A DNA stretch of 64,000 nucleotides from Orychophragmus violaceus (GCA_030180135.1 CM058233.1:62454500-62518499), one strand, 5' to 3'. Positions 1-12,093 are shown, counted from the stretch's first letter. Numbers and translations are program-made. The notes: generated from the sequence alone by a model not told the origin.

Positions 1-1686
1 CATTGCGAATGCCACGGATCTCATCTTCCATTTCTTCAATCTCCACGATTTCTTCGACACTCAACTGCTTTTTCTGGGCAGGAAACAACTCCTTACCACT
101 TCTCAATGTCACTGCATTGCACTGATACTTAGGATTAGCATCAGTCCGTCCCGGAAGAGATCCATCTGGCCTCTGAACATATCCAGCAGTCCTCGCAACC
201 TTAGCATCAAGCTCCTTTATATGTGTGCTCAAGGATTCAAACTTCCCATTCAGATCCTCATACACAGTACATAACTTCTTGTCGAAGTCTACAGCATTTT
301 TAGTCTGACCTTTCAGCAGCTGCTCCATCATTGCCTCCATCTTTACTCTCATGAGCATTACCAGCAGGAGGTGTTTGATAAGAAGAAGATCCATAAGTCC
401 TCTGATTACCTTGCTGAAAAGGCTTCTGGAAAGCAGCATTCTGTCCAAAGCCAGAAGAGTTTTGATTGCTTGTGAAAGCACTCTTCTGTCCACCATTGAA
501 GAACCTATTACCTTGCTGATTACCAAGCCTATTCCCTTGGAAACCAGATCCTCCAATGTAGTTCACATCCTCTTCCTGATCATCTTCTTCATTTTGGATC
601 ACTTCAACATCTTGAGCAAAATGGACAGCTTTCTTCCCAGCCAACAGATTACAAACAGTATCCAACTTACTCCTGATATCAGCAATCTCCAGATTATCTA
701 TCTTCCCACCAGACTCCTTCCTTCTCCTATCAGCAGTCTTGCAGCTATTACTGCTCACCAAGTTATCTATCAATTGCTTAGCTTGCTCAGGAGTGCTAGT
801 GTTGAAATTTCCATTGCTGGAATTATCCAACGCAGTGATAATGGAGATCTACACCTCTAAGGAAAATGCCCAACAATGTTACCTCAGTGAATCCGTGATG
901 CGGACAGTCACGTTGATACTTCTTAAATCTCATCCAGGCAGTCTTAAGAGGCTATATAGGACCTTGGGAGAAAGTGAGAATGTCCTGTCTCGACTGATCA
1001 GAGCGAGCATCCTCATAGAAGTGTCTCAGAAACTCACTCTTCACAGCATCCCAAGTAGTAAACTTCCCAGGCTGAAGTTGTTTCAGCCAGGCAGCAGCAT
1101 CTCCAGCGAGAAAGTAGAGGAAGAGTTTGAGAAACAGATAATCATAGTTCACTCCATCATACTTCATCCCAGTGACTATGTCCTCAAACTCATTAATATG
1201 ATCCATTGGCTGCTCATTAGGGAAACCATGGAAGGCATTCTGCCTCAGAATGGAGTAGTAGATGGTCTTGATCTCGAAGTCATTCCTCTCAAAACCAGGA
1301 GGTACAAGTGCTGACCGGTTAGCATAACACTCATCCGGACGGTTATAGTCAGCAAGGGTCCTTTCCTGAACAACCATCTGTCTCTGACCTTGTCCTTGGC
1401 CTTGTCCTTGTTCTTGTCGCGGTTCAGGCTCAGGTTCAGGGATCACATTCCCTTCAGCATCAATCCGTTGCCCAACAGCATTGTACGTATTTTTTTGTGG
1501 GTCCCTTAGGGTACCTTGAGAATCATGTCTCAGAATCAAACGCTCTTGTACCATCTTTGCTCGTTGAACTTTCCTGTTAGTTCTCTCTAGTCTAGCAAGC
1601 TCCTCAAGTCTGAGATTAACGAGATTCGAGTTCGGATTACTTCTGGTATCACGCGTCTGCATAAACCGTCTGTAATCGCAGTGCAA
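1..1686 (-). pseudogene. Element A gag (Athila capsid protein), broken
   Basis: Minus-strand gag starts at 1686 and is homologous to the gag of element E. Shared stretches include NLRLEELARLERT, DYNRPDE.YANRS and TTWDAVK.EFLR. The first segment (1686-952) ends in a stop just after TFSQGPI. Homology continues downstream of that stop, shifts frame near 830 (NSSNGNFNTSTPEQAKQ) and shifts again near 345. Coding similarity goes on to position 1, where it matches the C-terminal gag of element E (KYQCNAVTLRSGKEL). So there is one nonsense change and two frameshifts. In life Gag would form virus-like particles in the cytoplasm. Confidence 0.85.
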
Positions 1687-1876
1687 CGATCGATGCTAGG
1701 AGGCAACGATCGATTCAACTCTAGTCGCCTTGCAACGATCGATTCAAATTTATGCAACGATCGATGCCAAGCGAATGTCAGACCTGCGACAGAGAAAAAC
1801 AGAGAAAATTAGTAACCAAAAAAAAAAAAATCCTAGTCTAAACCCTAAGTTCAAATCTATCGAAGACTCAAAAGAG

Positions 1877-1894
1877 TCCCCGGCAACGGCGCCA
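1877..1894 (-). promoter_or_regulatory. Primer-binding site of element A (tRNA-Asp)
   Basis: The minus strand reads TGGCGCCGTTGCCGGGGA, complementary to the 3' end of plant tRNA-Asp including CCA. It primes minus-strand cDNA synthesis. The same 18-mer occurs in elements E and G. Confidence 0.9.
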
Positions 1895-1899
1895 AAAAC

Positions 1900-2375
1900 T
1901 ATTTTTCTTTATAAAATAATTTTGAATTACTTTTTTTTGTTTTTATAATAATTTTAAATTATTCAACATAATTTTTAGTAATTGAATAATATGATGATTA
2001 TGTTTTTAATGCGATAATGCATTAAATAATTTTTTTTGTTTGAAAATAATTTTATAATATTATATTTGATAATAAGATAAATATAAAATTATGTGATATA
2101 TGTTTAAAATGTACTATGTTGATTTGAAATGTTTTATAGAACATCATATATTTATATATAATTTATTTGTTTCAAATATTATATAACTAACTTTATACAT
2201 TTATATAAATATAATTACATATTTATGAGATTTAAAATATGATAACCCGTTTATTTAGTAATTTTACATTGTTTAAATTTATTTTAATGCAAGTTAAATC
2301 ATCTTTTTAACTTGCACATTTTGTAATCGAAACAAATTAATCTATTTTCTACCCATCTTGTATTAGTCTACATAT
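1900..2375. other. AT-rich insertion between primer site and LTR of element A
   Basis: In E and G the LTR end CCTATCA lies six bases from the primer site. In A the expected LTR end is missing. About 475 bp of very AT-rich DNA without coding capacity lies between the primer site and recognisable LTR sequence at 2376. I see no terminal repeats, so its origin is unknown. Confidence 0.6.
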
Positions 2376-3665
2376 ATTATAGTATGTAGGGTCTCGAATC
2401 CACAAGGACTCTAGGCAACGATAGAATTACCAAAAAACAGTCGAGTTAAACTTGGACAAAGTTGCAAGTGCACAGTCAATGCAATTATAGTATGTAGGGT
2501 CTCGAATCCACAAGGACTCTAGGCAACGATAGAATTAAAAACAGTCGAGTTAAACTTGGACAAAGTTGTGAGAAATTAAAAGCAAAGCAGAAAAGTAAAT
2601 CAGGTTGCAAGATTGGTTTGAAAGCAATTAACTAAAAGCGCTAAGTCTAGGGAGTTCTCAGGAAATCAGACAAGCAGATCATATAATCAGTCAGGATCAA
2701 ATTAAGTACGGTTCTAGAACTCAAACACGGATATAAAATTAACCAACTTTCGTTGTGAGAATTCTCTAAGCCTAATAGCAGAAATCCAAATTTCTTTGTA
2801 ATTCCTAACAGATTAAACTAGCTTTAAGATTAAGTTCGATATGTTCACAATTCAATTAAACCAAATTTCTTTACGAGTAATTCAATTGCTCAACCTAAAT
2901 AGTTCAGATTCTAAATCACACTTTCGTGTCAATTTAACAACCTAAGATCTAGATTCTAAGTGATCAAGTTAGAAACTAGTATTAAGCTTAATTTAGATTG
3001 AAGAACAATTATGATATGAATCCTTAAACTGAAATAAATAAATCTAGCAAGTCATGAAATCCCTATGAGAATCCCTAAACCTAACTATGAATCTACTCAG
3101 ACATAGATATTGAAAACATAATCAATGAATTAATAGATTGCATAAATAAAGAGTAAAGATTAAAAGGGGTTCGAAATCTTTTCCAAAAGCACGAAGCAGT
3201 ACAAGATTAGATCAGCCCCAAAAGCTCTAAAATCTCTATGCTCAAAGTATGAAAGCCAAAATAAAGTGTCTGTAAAAGCGTAGTGTAAAGCGTATCTAAA
3301 AACTAATGTAAAAACCTAATTATAAAGGCTTAATCACGTCTTGGAGCTACTTTGTAATTATCAGGAACTTCTGGGCAAAAATGTGAATTATGCATTCTTC
3401 ATTAAACAGCCGAAGATAAGCCCATCTCGCCAGTGTGTCGATCGATGCACAATGTGTGTCGATCGATGCATTCCTCTGTTTCGGACAGTGAACTCTATCT
3501 CTCGGGTCAAAACACCAAAATGCTCCAAAAAGCTCCATAATCACCAATTCCGGTCCAAACGTGCATATATCTAATAATACCTGTAAAAGACTCTAAAGAA
3601 ACACCAAAAGACTCTAAAACATACTTATATCATGGTCTAAAACCGGTAAAAACCATGATATATCA
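2376..3665 (-). repeat. 5' LTR of element A
   Basis: Related to the LTRs of E and G: it has the palindromic start (3630-3665), the GTCGATCGATGCA motifs near 3437-3471, and the conserved region around CTCGAATCCACAAGGACTC next to the internal side. A 108-bp tandem duplication is visible: the block beginning ATTATAGTATGTAGGG occurs at 2376 and again at 2484. The normal LTR end has been lost. Confidence 0.8.
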
Positions 3666-3743
3666 GCGGTCGATGTGCGGAAGTGAAAAACTGTCTTTTG
3701 GACAAGCTTTGTTGAGGTCTGTGAAGTCGACACTAACCATCCA
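3666..3743 (-). pseudogene. Element C reverse transcriptase, fragment between insertions A and B
   Basis: The minus strand encodes VSVDFTDLNKACPKDSF followed by LPHIDR, a hallmark of Tat-type Ty3/gypsy reverse transcriptase. It continues the coding found at 28191-28330 (HEVKYPDWLANHVVF) once element B and one ATCCA copy are removed. Element A begins directly at the left end. Confidence 0.85.
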
Positions 3744-4400
3744 TGTGATACCCCGATCTCGGAACTTGATAAAAAAAATATTATTATTAAATATAATGGT
3801 ATTTTTATTACTAATAATGAATTATCTTTCTAAGAAAATACATTAGAATTATTTTTGGAAATTCTTGTGAATTTTCATTAATAACCGGTTTTTCTGAGAA
3901 ACAAATAAAATGATCGGGTGAGTAGGAAAACCCTCTAAATTCCTCCTAAAATTATAAAATTTTGACCAAAGCTCCATTAAATTATGTATAATTTATGTTT
4001 AAAATTATTTAGCAAGGATTAATCCCTAGATTAAGTTATAAATTTTACACCATTAAGGGGTAATTAATGGCTAAAAATTCAAAATAAAATCATAGGGGCT
4101 TAGGCTTGGATCAGGAGGATTAGGGCTGAGAAATGAAGTTATTTTGGACCTAATTCAAGCCCAGTATTGAACTTGGGCCACGAAATCTTGCAAGGAAGAA
4201 GAAGGTACATTGTTTGTGTTTCTGGTACATTGAATCAAAAAATGTGTTGGCACCAATCTAAGAGTCTTCGAGAAGAGGGCTACAGGTGTAAGATGGGGGA
4301 TGAAATGCAGTGTTTTTGGCCTGATTTTTGTGGCATGTCGTGCAGGAAGATGGGGAGAGGAGGGGAGACAAATGGAGGGTGGAGATCATCTCACTTTTTC

Positions 4401-4407
4401 TATATAA
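4401..4407 (+). promoter_or_regulatory. TATA box in 5' LTR of element B
   Basis: TATATAA preceded by a C-rich stretch and followed by a pyrimidine-rich start-like region (CCTTCCCCTCCC). The same layout is conserved in the 3' LTR at 26480-26486. Transcription would start about 30 bp downstream, placing the purine-rich tract in the RNA leader. Confidence 0.65.
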
Positions 4408-4449
4408 GAAGGCCTTCCCCTCCCTTATTCTTCAAACCAAAAATCACAA

Positions 4450-4645
4450 GAGTAAAGAAGAGAGAAATTAGAGAGACAGAGAGTGGGAGAAGGGAGGAAG
4501 AAGAAGGAGAAGGAGGCGGGAAGAAGAAGAAGAAGAAGAAGGAGGAACCGAGAGAAGAAGAAGAAGCAGGAGGAAAGAGGGAAGAAGGAGAAGCCGGAGG
4601 AGAGAGAGAGAGGAGGGAGAATGAGAGAGAGAGTGAAAAAATTAA
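4450..4645 (+). repeat. Homopurine (GAA/GGA) tract in 5' LTR of element B
   Basis: Nearly 200 bp consist almost only of A and G on this strand, built from GAAGAAG, GGAGAA and GAGAGA units. The matching tract in the 3' LTR (about 26528-26712) differs in length and has a long uninterrupted GA run near 26665-26710. Confidence 0.85.
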
Positions 4646-6127
4646 GAGTTAGGATGGTGACGGAGGAGCGGGGAAACATTTCCTAAGAGGAAATTTTCAA
4701 CGTTCATCCCATGAACCAACCTTCTCTTCCGTTATAGGCGGCTTATAGTAAGATCAATTCCGGAGGTTCGTGTAGTGAGGCTATCTAATACCGGGGTCAA
4801 CCTCGACAAAGTATTGGTGAGTTGGGGTTAATTGTTTGACTAATGTGTTACTCCGCAGGTTCCCGACACTAGGTTATGATGCGTTGGTATGACTATGAAT
4901 AGTGTCAGTTTGATTATAAACTAGTTATATTATATGATTATATATGGTTGCTTGCTTGGTTGATATTGAGGTTATGGATTTTGTTGTTATGATATAGCAT
5001 GATTTTGATTAATAACCGAGTAATGAACGAATGATTAAAACATGGAAAACTATTAAGTAATGCGATAATAATATGACGACTGGTTCATGAATAATTGATT
5101 GATGAGATTTTGTGTGAATAATTGTTGTGATGTGGTATGTTTAATGGTTTGCATGATGTGTTAGTAACATGGTGTTATAGTGGGCATATCGAGTTCCCTA
5201 CCCGATGGATCCTCGGGAGTTTACCGGTCGGTTCATGTACTCTCGAGTCGTGTTTCTGATAGGTGGTAACCTACTGAGTAACGCCGGTAGGTGTGTGGTC
5301 CGGAGAATACGGGCGTCCTAGGGCCGGACTGCATGGAATCTTTGGCTATCTAGGGGTAGCCCGAGTCACCGCGTATCGATGGACGGAGAACGGTGTCTTA
5401 CTTGTAGTACTCCGTGTCTATGAGTAAGAGTCGAGGGATTACTACCGTGGGCCTATATGGTGACGGGATAAGTATTCCGAGGGAATGACGATATTACCGG
5501 GGCCCGTAGCGTGTATATAGTTTATTTGTTATAGTGCTTCGGCTATTTATTGCTTGTGTAACTTTTCGTCATTGTTTCTGATTGGAGTTGGGTTTGGTGG
5601 ACGGGAAGTTACTTGTTAGTTGGGGAATATCAACTCACTGGGTTGATAATATATCGCTGTTCCCTCTCCTTTCATTTTCCAGGTAACCGTAGGAGTAGCG
5701 GATCGCAGGACGTTAGGCCAGCCGCTATAGAGTCGACGTCTCTTTCGCAACAAAAAATTTGAAGTAATGTTTGTATTAATTTTTAAATAAATAATGTACA
5801 TGGACCTATTTGTATTTCCGCCTTTTTTATTAAAGAAATGATGTTTTATATTCGTAAAATATGTTGTTTATATTAGATTAGTCCGGTCTAATATAACTAC
5901 TAAATTTTATTACGGTTGCAAAGCCATAATCAAAATTTGGAAAAGGTGTAATTAAGTAATTCGGATCAGTTTAATGACGAAAATTGTTAAACCGAGCCGA
6001 ATTAATCAAACATGGTAAAAATGTGACGGCTCTGGTCCCGACTAAGGAAAACCGGTGATCATGTTCTTGTTTGATTGTTGGTCATCGGTTGACTTAGGTC
6101 AAAGCGGAACAGGTGCGTTAACAAAGG

Positions 6128-6139
6128 TGGTATTAGAGT
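6128..6139 (+). promoter_or_regulatory. Primer-binding site of element B (initiator tRNA-Met, mutated)
   Basis: TGGTATTAGAGT lies four bases after the LTR end and matches the plant initiator-Met primer site TGGTATCAGAGC with two C-to-T changes, the direction expected from deamination of methylated cytosine. Confidence 0.8.
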
Positions 6140-6264
6140 ATGGTTCTGATCGTGCTCATACAACATGTGTTTTCAGATTTCTCGAGTCAAAAATTGAGTC
6201 GCGAAAGAGACATTAGGAAACCGGTCACGTCCTGTTTAGCTAGGACTTAGTCACTTACCCATTT

Positions 6265-7569
6265 ATGATGCAGATGGAGGACGGGGCAATCAGTAGTGGC
6301 GGGCATGGTCTGGGGTCGGAACGGGTTTCGGAACGCAGAGGACTAGGTTACGAGGAACCGGCCGAAAAAGCTAAGTCACCGGAAAATTTGGGCAACCAGG
6401 AAAGGCAGGCAGATCAGGCGCAAGCAACTGCAGAAAAATACATCAAAGATACTCGATCTAGCAATGATCGACCTGAAGAGATGCCAAGGGATGATCAGAA
6501 TGCGGTGGGAGGCCAAGATATAAACCCGGAGCCGGAGCATACCTTGAAAATGCTTCATGAAGTAATGACCCGAGCTATGCAATCACCACAGACAACACCC
6601 GATGTGACGACTCGACCACCGTTCCTATCCTTGATCTCCTCAATGAAGAAGATGGGAAGTACGCACTTCTCCGGTGGCACTGACCAGTTAGTCGCCGAAC
6701 GATGGATCGAAATGGTGGAGAAGAACTTCAAGGCTACCAGATGCCCGAAGGACTACATGCTAAATGTGGGAGCTTACAAACTGGACCGAGATGCATCCGA
6801 CTGGTGGGAAAGCCGGGAAGCCCAAGTGGGACATATAGTAAAGACTTGGTCAGCGTTCAAGAAGGAATTTGAGCGCAACTACTTTACCCCGGAGCCAAGG
6901 CATCAACTACAATGGGAATTTTCTAACCTCGAACAAGGGAGTAAATCAGTTCGAGAGTACGAATCCGATTTCATGCGACTTAAGCGTTATGTGGGCAACA
7001 ATAATGGAGACGGGGAGGCGATGATCACCAACTTTCTGTTCGGTCTTCGACCCAAGTTGGAGAGCAGACTTGCGGTGGGGAACTTCACAAGCCTCACAGA
7101 CTTGGTGGAGAAAGCGGTAAGCGTAGAAATCGGGTTAGGAGCGGAACGAGCAGCGTGGGGAAACTTCAACTTAAATCAAGGCAGACGATCATAAACCATC
7201 AGAGCCGACACTCTGGACAAAACCATCGCTTCAAAGACAAAGGCAAACGACACCAAGGATCATCTAACTCGTTCAAGGGAACGTCGGTATGCTACAACTG
7301 TGGTCAGCCCGGTCATATCTCCAAATACTGTCCAAGGAATGCAGCACAGTACGCATCGCCCGGTCTTACCTGTTTCCGATGAGGCCAGAAGGGCCATTAT
7401 GCTCGAGAGTGTTCGAACCCGATCCCAGCCACCCCACTCGCCATTCAGCCACCACCAGCTCGCCCTACAATTGAGCCCGCCCGCAAGCGTCAAGCCTTAG
7501 ATGGTAGGGTGTATGCCTTAGAAGTAGATAATAATGAGGCCCCAGAGCCCGTTCAGGGTCCTATCACAG
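6265..7569 (+). pseudogene. Element B gag with two zinc knuckles, broken
   Basis: The first frame (6265-7194, 309 aa) holds the retrotransposon Gag domain (HFSGGTDQLVAERWIEMVEK, then W..FKKEFERNYF and LEQGSKSVREYE). It then shifts frame around 7155-7194. The new frame has a first CCHC knuckle (CYNCGQPGHISKYC) at about 7288. A second knuckle follows whose second cysteine codon is a TGA stop (CFR*GQKGHYAREC, near 7379). Coding then runs open to an intron-like break at 7570. The upstream start at 6265 fits, about 130 bp after the primer site. Gag packages the RNA. Confidence 0.85.
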
Positions 7570-7688
7570 GTACGCATGTGCCTTAACCCTAATTTGTGTG
7601 TTTGTAGTATCTTCTAAGTTGTTTAAAAATAAATCTTTTAATAAATAAATAAAGTATTATGTTTTAAATTTAAATATAAATGTGGCAG
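7570..7688 (+). other. Intron-like AT-rich segment between gag and protease of element B
   Basis: 119 nt starting GTACGC and ending TGGCAG, with stops in its frames. The flanks CACAG and GAACC join in frame, linking VQGPIT to GTVHVAGRPTH. Its length is not a multiple of three and its AT content is much higher than both flanks. It is either a spliced intron or an AT-rich insertion. Confidence 0.5.
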
Positions 7689-10600
7689 GAACCGTACATG
7701 TAGCGGGTCGTCCCACACATGTATTGTTCGATTTGGAAGCCACCCATAGTTTTGTAACTCCAAAATTAGTCACTGAAATCGTAGGGAGTTTTAAAATAGA
7801 AAAAGTTAGTATCGTTGTGTTGACCCCTGGAAAGCAAACCCTCCAAATAGATAAGTATATTTGGAACATACCACTAGTCATCGAGGCGAAGAATTTCTTG
7901 GCGAATCTGCTAGTCACTCCTTTGACGCGGTACGAAGCCATTCTAAGAATGGAATGGTTATCTGGTTATGAGGCCCAGTTAGACTGCGGTCGAGGGAGGA
8001 TTACATTTCGAGGAAACGAAATGGAGGAGTTAGTCTACTACGAGATTAACCCTGGTAAATCGGTGTGTATAGTGGCGGCCCTTCTTGTTCAAGACTTAAT
8101 CAAGAATGGAAAAGCATTTTTGGTGACCATCACAGCCGGCGAAGGAACCGTCAACGGAGATGTCAAATCGAAGACATTACGGTGGTCCAGGAGTTCGAGG
8201 ACGTATTTTCGGCGTTAAAGGAATTACCTCCACTTCGGAGTAATCCTTTCACCGTTAATTTTGAACCAGAAGCGAAGCCTATCGCAAAGGCTCCTTACCG
8301 AATGGCACCAGCGGAGTTGGCAGAACTCAAGAAGAACCTTGAAGATTTGATCGGGAAAGGCTTTATTCGACCAAGCTTGTCACCATGGGGAGCTCCAGTG
8401 TTATTCGTAAAGAAGAAGGATGGGAGTATGAGATTGTGCATCGACTATCGCGGCATCAACAACATCACCATCAAGTATAAATATCCGTTGCCTCGAATCG
8501 ATGAACTTTTGGATCAGCTTAAGGGAGAAAGCTGGTTTTCAAAAATAGATTTGGCATCTGGATATCTCCAAATTCCTATTGCTGAGGAGGATATCATGAA
8601 GACGGCATTTCGAACCAGATATGGGCAGTTTGAGTTCGTAGTAATGCCTTTTGTGCTTACCAACGCACCAGCAGCCTTTATGCGGTTAATTAATGAAGTT
8701 TTCCATGATTATCTCGATAAATTTGTTATCATATTTATCGATGATATTCTGGTTTACTCAAAAACTAAGGAAGAGCATAGGATGCATTTGGCGTTAGTTC
8801 TCGAGAGATTGCGGGAGCTGAAACTATTTGCTAAGTTCAGCAAATGTTCGTTTTGGCAGAGAGAAATTGGATTTCTAGGTCATCACATCTCCAAGCAAGG
8901 AGTATAAGCCGATCCCGAAAAAGTTAAAGCAATCCAAGAATGGCCTCGGCCTACCTCTGTAACGGAGGTTCGGAGTTTTCTCGGCTTGGCGGGGTACTAT
9001 CGAAAGTTCGTTCGCGGATTTTCATCAATCGCAAAGCCTTTGACAAAGCTAACAGGGAAAGGAGTTCCCTTTATTTGGAGTAAAGAAGCAGAAGATCCTT
9101 TTGATAAGTTAAAGACTTTTTTTGACTTCAGCCAGTTTTGGCGTTGCCAGAACCCGAGAAACCCTATACGGTGTATACTGATGCATCGCGAGTTGGTTTG
9201 GGGTGTGTCTTAATGCAAGAAGGAAAAGTTATCACTTATGCATCTCGTCAGTTAAGGAAGCACGAGGAGAACTATCGGACGCACGACTTGGAAATGGCGG
9301 CGGTTGTATTCGCATTGCGGATTTGGAGATCCTATCTTTATGGCGAAAGCATAGAAGTATTTACGGACCATCAAAGTCTTAAATACTTGTTCACGCAACC
9401 GGATTTTAACCTACGGCAGCGGAGGTGGATGGAATTCATTGCGGCTTGTGACCTCATAATCAAGTATCACCCTGGAAAAGCTAATGTGGTTGCAAATGCA
9501 CTTAGCCGGCAGAAAACCAAGGCTAGCATCGAAAGGGAGCTCGAAACCCTAACTGAAGAACTCAAGTCAGTGAATTTGGGTGCAATAAAAGGGGAAGCAA
9601 ATGAGCCATTAGGCTTACAAGCTGTAAGGTATGCGGATTTAATTCTTCTAATCCGAGAAGAGCAACGGAGAGATGAGAAGATTTTAAAGATCATTGAAGA
9701 AGTCAGAAAACGAGATGGACCAAACCAGAGCGGTTATCATCTGGCCAATGATGGTACACTATTGCTCAGGGGAAGGATCACTGTACCAGAAGGTCATAAT
9801 TTGCGAGAAGAAAGTTTGGAAGCAACGCATCATTCTTTGCTTAGAATCCACCCCGGGAGTTCAAAGATGTACAAAGACATTAAGAGATATTATCATTGGC
9901 CGGGAATGAAGAAGTCTATTGCTCGATGGGTAGCGCAATGCCCGACTTGTCAGCAGATCAAAGTGGAACATCAAGTACCTGGTGGTCTACTTCAGAATCT
10001 ACCTATTCCTCAACGGAAGTGGGATTCCATATCAATGGATTTTATCACCGGAATGCCGACAACAAAAGGAAGAGAAAACAACGCAATTTGGGTAATTGTT
10101 GACTGTCTGACTAAGGTGGCGCATCTGATTCCGATAAAAGATACAGATAAGGTGGAAGCTTTGGCTGAGCTATATATTGACCAAATCATTCGCCTTCATG
10201 GTGTTCCAGCGGATATCGTATCAGATCGGGATCCACGTTTTACCTCCATATTTTGGAGGGCATTACAAGAAGCTTTGGGAACGGAGTTGCATATCAGTAC
10301 TGCTTATCATCCAGAAACCGACGGCCAAACCGAAAGGACTATCCGGACCATAGAGGACATGTTTCGAATGTGTGCACTCGATTGGGCCAAAAATTGGGAA
10401 AAGCACTTACCATTGGTGGAGTTCTCGTATAACAACAACTACCATTCCAGTATCGGAATGTCTCCATATGAAGCCTTATATGGACGACCGTGTAGAACTC
10501 CGCTATGTTGGGCCGAGATCGGAGAGCAAGAAGTTTTTGGACCCAAGATCGTTGATGAGACGACCAGAAAACTACAGATGATTCGAGCCAACATGAAGAA

Positions 10601-10911
10601 AGCTCAAGACCGGCAGAAGAAATTTGCAGAGCAAGCAAGGCGAGAAGTTAACTTTGAAGTTGGAGATTGGGTTTATTTGAGACTTTCGTCACAAAGAAGA
10701 GGGGAACGGTTCGGCAAAGTTGGAAACTTACCAGTTCGCTACTTTGGACCATACCAAGTAATCGTTAAGGTTGGAGAAGTGGCATATAAATTGGATTTAC
10801 AGACTGACATGCGGATTCACTTAGTGTTCCATGTATCCATGCTACGGAAATTCATTCGTGATCCAAGGGATGTGGAAACGGATAAAATAGAGGATCTTCA
10901 GTCGAACCTTA
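7689..10911 (+). pseudogene. Element B pol: protease, reverse transcriptase, RNase H, integrase (broken)
   Basis: Protease (7689-8217) keeps the catalytic Asp but reads FDLEATHSF where the family has DSG, so it is probably dead. The frame shifts near 8210. Reverse transcriptase (about 8210-8907) has IDYRGIN, FFVIIF-type palm motif [10 protein letters not shown] and GFLGH, then an in-frame TAA before ADPEK. A further frameshift lies in a T-run near 9115. RNase H (about 9138-9500) has [10 protein letters not shown] and TDHQSL. Integrase has the HHCC knuckle ([18 protein letters not shown]), the D,D,E residues ([22 protein letters not shown]) and the C-terminal [13 protein letters not shown]. 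Coding is cut by element E at 10911 and resumes at 25588. Confidence 0.88.
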
Positions 10912-12087
10912 TGATATATCATGGTTTTTCCAGGTTTTCAACCATGATAAAATTGTGTATATTGAGTCTTTAACCTAGTTTTTTTGAGTCTATCGAGTCT
11001 TTTACAGGTAATCTTGCGTTTGGAGGAAAGAGCGGAGTTTTGGGACGTTTCTGGCGATTTGTGCAAGGAGCTGAAGTTGGTGTCTCGACCACGAGTGGAT
11101 GTTGACCGACATTCATCTTGGTATCGGTCGACATTGATGGCGATAGAGACTTATCCGCTAGTTGAAGACATCTTTTGACGAATTTCAAAGTTGCCCCAGA
11201 AGTTTCCCTAATTCTAATTCAGCCCCAGAACGTGTTTAGTGGCTTTTAATTAGGTTTTTGAGAGCAGTAACTCTTATCTTGTTCTTTGTTCTTGCTTTGT
11301 TCTGGAGATTGAGAGATTTTGGTTGGGGGCTGTTCTTGCTACTTGTAACCTTTGAGAGAAGGATTTCGAACCCCTGTTATTTATCTATTCAGTCTTCTTT
11401 TTCTATTCAAACATGTGTTATTCATTTGATTCCATGTCTGAGTAGTAACCTTAGTTAGATTTAGGGATTCTCATAGGGAATTCATGCCTTGTTAGATCAC
11501 TGAATGATTAGGATTCTAAATCTATCTGTTCATCACCTAAGTTGAGATTAAAACTGAATTCTGGACTGGTCACCTAGGGTTTAGATCTTAGATTGTTAAT
11601 TTGGCACGAGAGTGTGACTTATAATATGAAAGAACTTAGTGTGAGCAATTTGACTAGATACAAAGAGATTTGGTTTAGGAGAATTGTGAACTTAAGAACT
11701 TACTGTTAATGCTTGTCTAAAACTCTAAGATTGCAAAGAGATTTGAATCGTTAGGTTGCTAGACATAGATAGTAATTACATCGAGAGTTGAATTATTATA
11801 CATTCTGATTTTAGTTCTTGAACATGTGCTCAACCTGAATCATGATTTGCTAAGTGTCTACATCGCATGATTTCCTGAGAACACCCTGAGTCTAGCGTTT
11901 TTCTCTTATCGGAACACACTTTTACATTTTTGCATTGTTTACTGCTTTCTCATCTGATTGATTTAGCTAAGTTTGAAAACATACGATCGATTGCGTGATC
12001 TTGAGCCTCTGTGGATACGATACTTTTTATACTACAATCACATAAATGTGCACTTGCAGTAGAATAGGGATATTTCTTGACCTATCA
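10912..12087 (+). repeat. 5' LTR of element E
   Basis: Pairs with 24422-25582, clearly homologous along its length with more differences than the LTR pair of G. It begins with a palindrome (about 10912-10950) and carries GACCGACATT/GGTCGACATT motifs near 11100-11140. It ends CCTATCA six bases before the primer site. Confidence 0.93.
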
Positions 12088-12093
12088 AGTTTT

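Larger units (their letters stand above)
1..3665 (-). mobile_element. Element A: Athila-type Ty3/gypsy retrotransposon, 5' part (cut by window edge)
   Basis: Read on the minus strand this runs 5' LTR, tRNA-Asp primer site, gag. The LTR starts at 3665 with TGATATATCATGG, like the LTRs of elements E and G. Pol and the 3' LTR lie left of the window. It sits inside the reverse transcriptase of element C, whose coding resumes at 3666. Gag is broken and the LTR end next to the primer site has been replaced by AT-rich DNA, so this is an old, inactive copy. Athila is a Brassicaceae-typical, often pericentromeric lineage (family knowledge). Confidence 0.85.
3744..6123 (+). repeat. 5' LTR of element B
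   Basis: Paired with 25827-28190; the two copies align throughout with scattered substitutions and a length difference in the purine-rich tract. It holds a TATA box at 4401-4407 and a homopurine tract at about 4450-4645. The long open frames in this tract come from low-complexity purine sequence and are not genes. Confidence 0.92.

Noticed and set aside
351..1314. Plus-strand frames of 169 and 191 codons at the left end
   Set aside because: Antisense shadows of the Athila gag of element A.
4167..4686. Open frames of 161 and 67 codons in the B LTR (and 26372-26812 in the other LTR)
   Set aside because: They are produced by the homopurine tract (Glu/Lys/Arg/Gly runs), lie in an LTR and are not conserved in frame between the two LTRs.
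10984..11188. Small frames inside the Athila LTRs (also 13862-14059, 17843-18040, 24407-24674)
   Set aside because: They recur in each LTR copy only because the LTRs are repeats. There is no conserved protein pattern.
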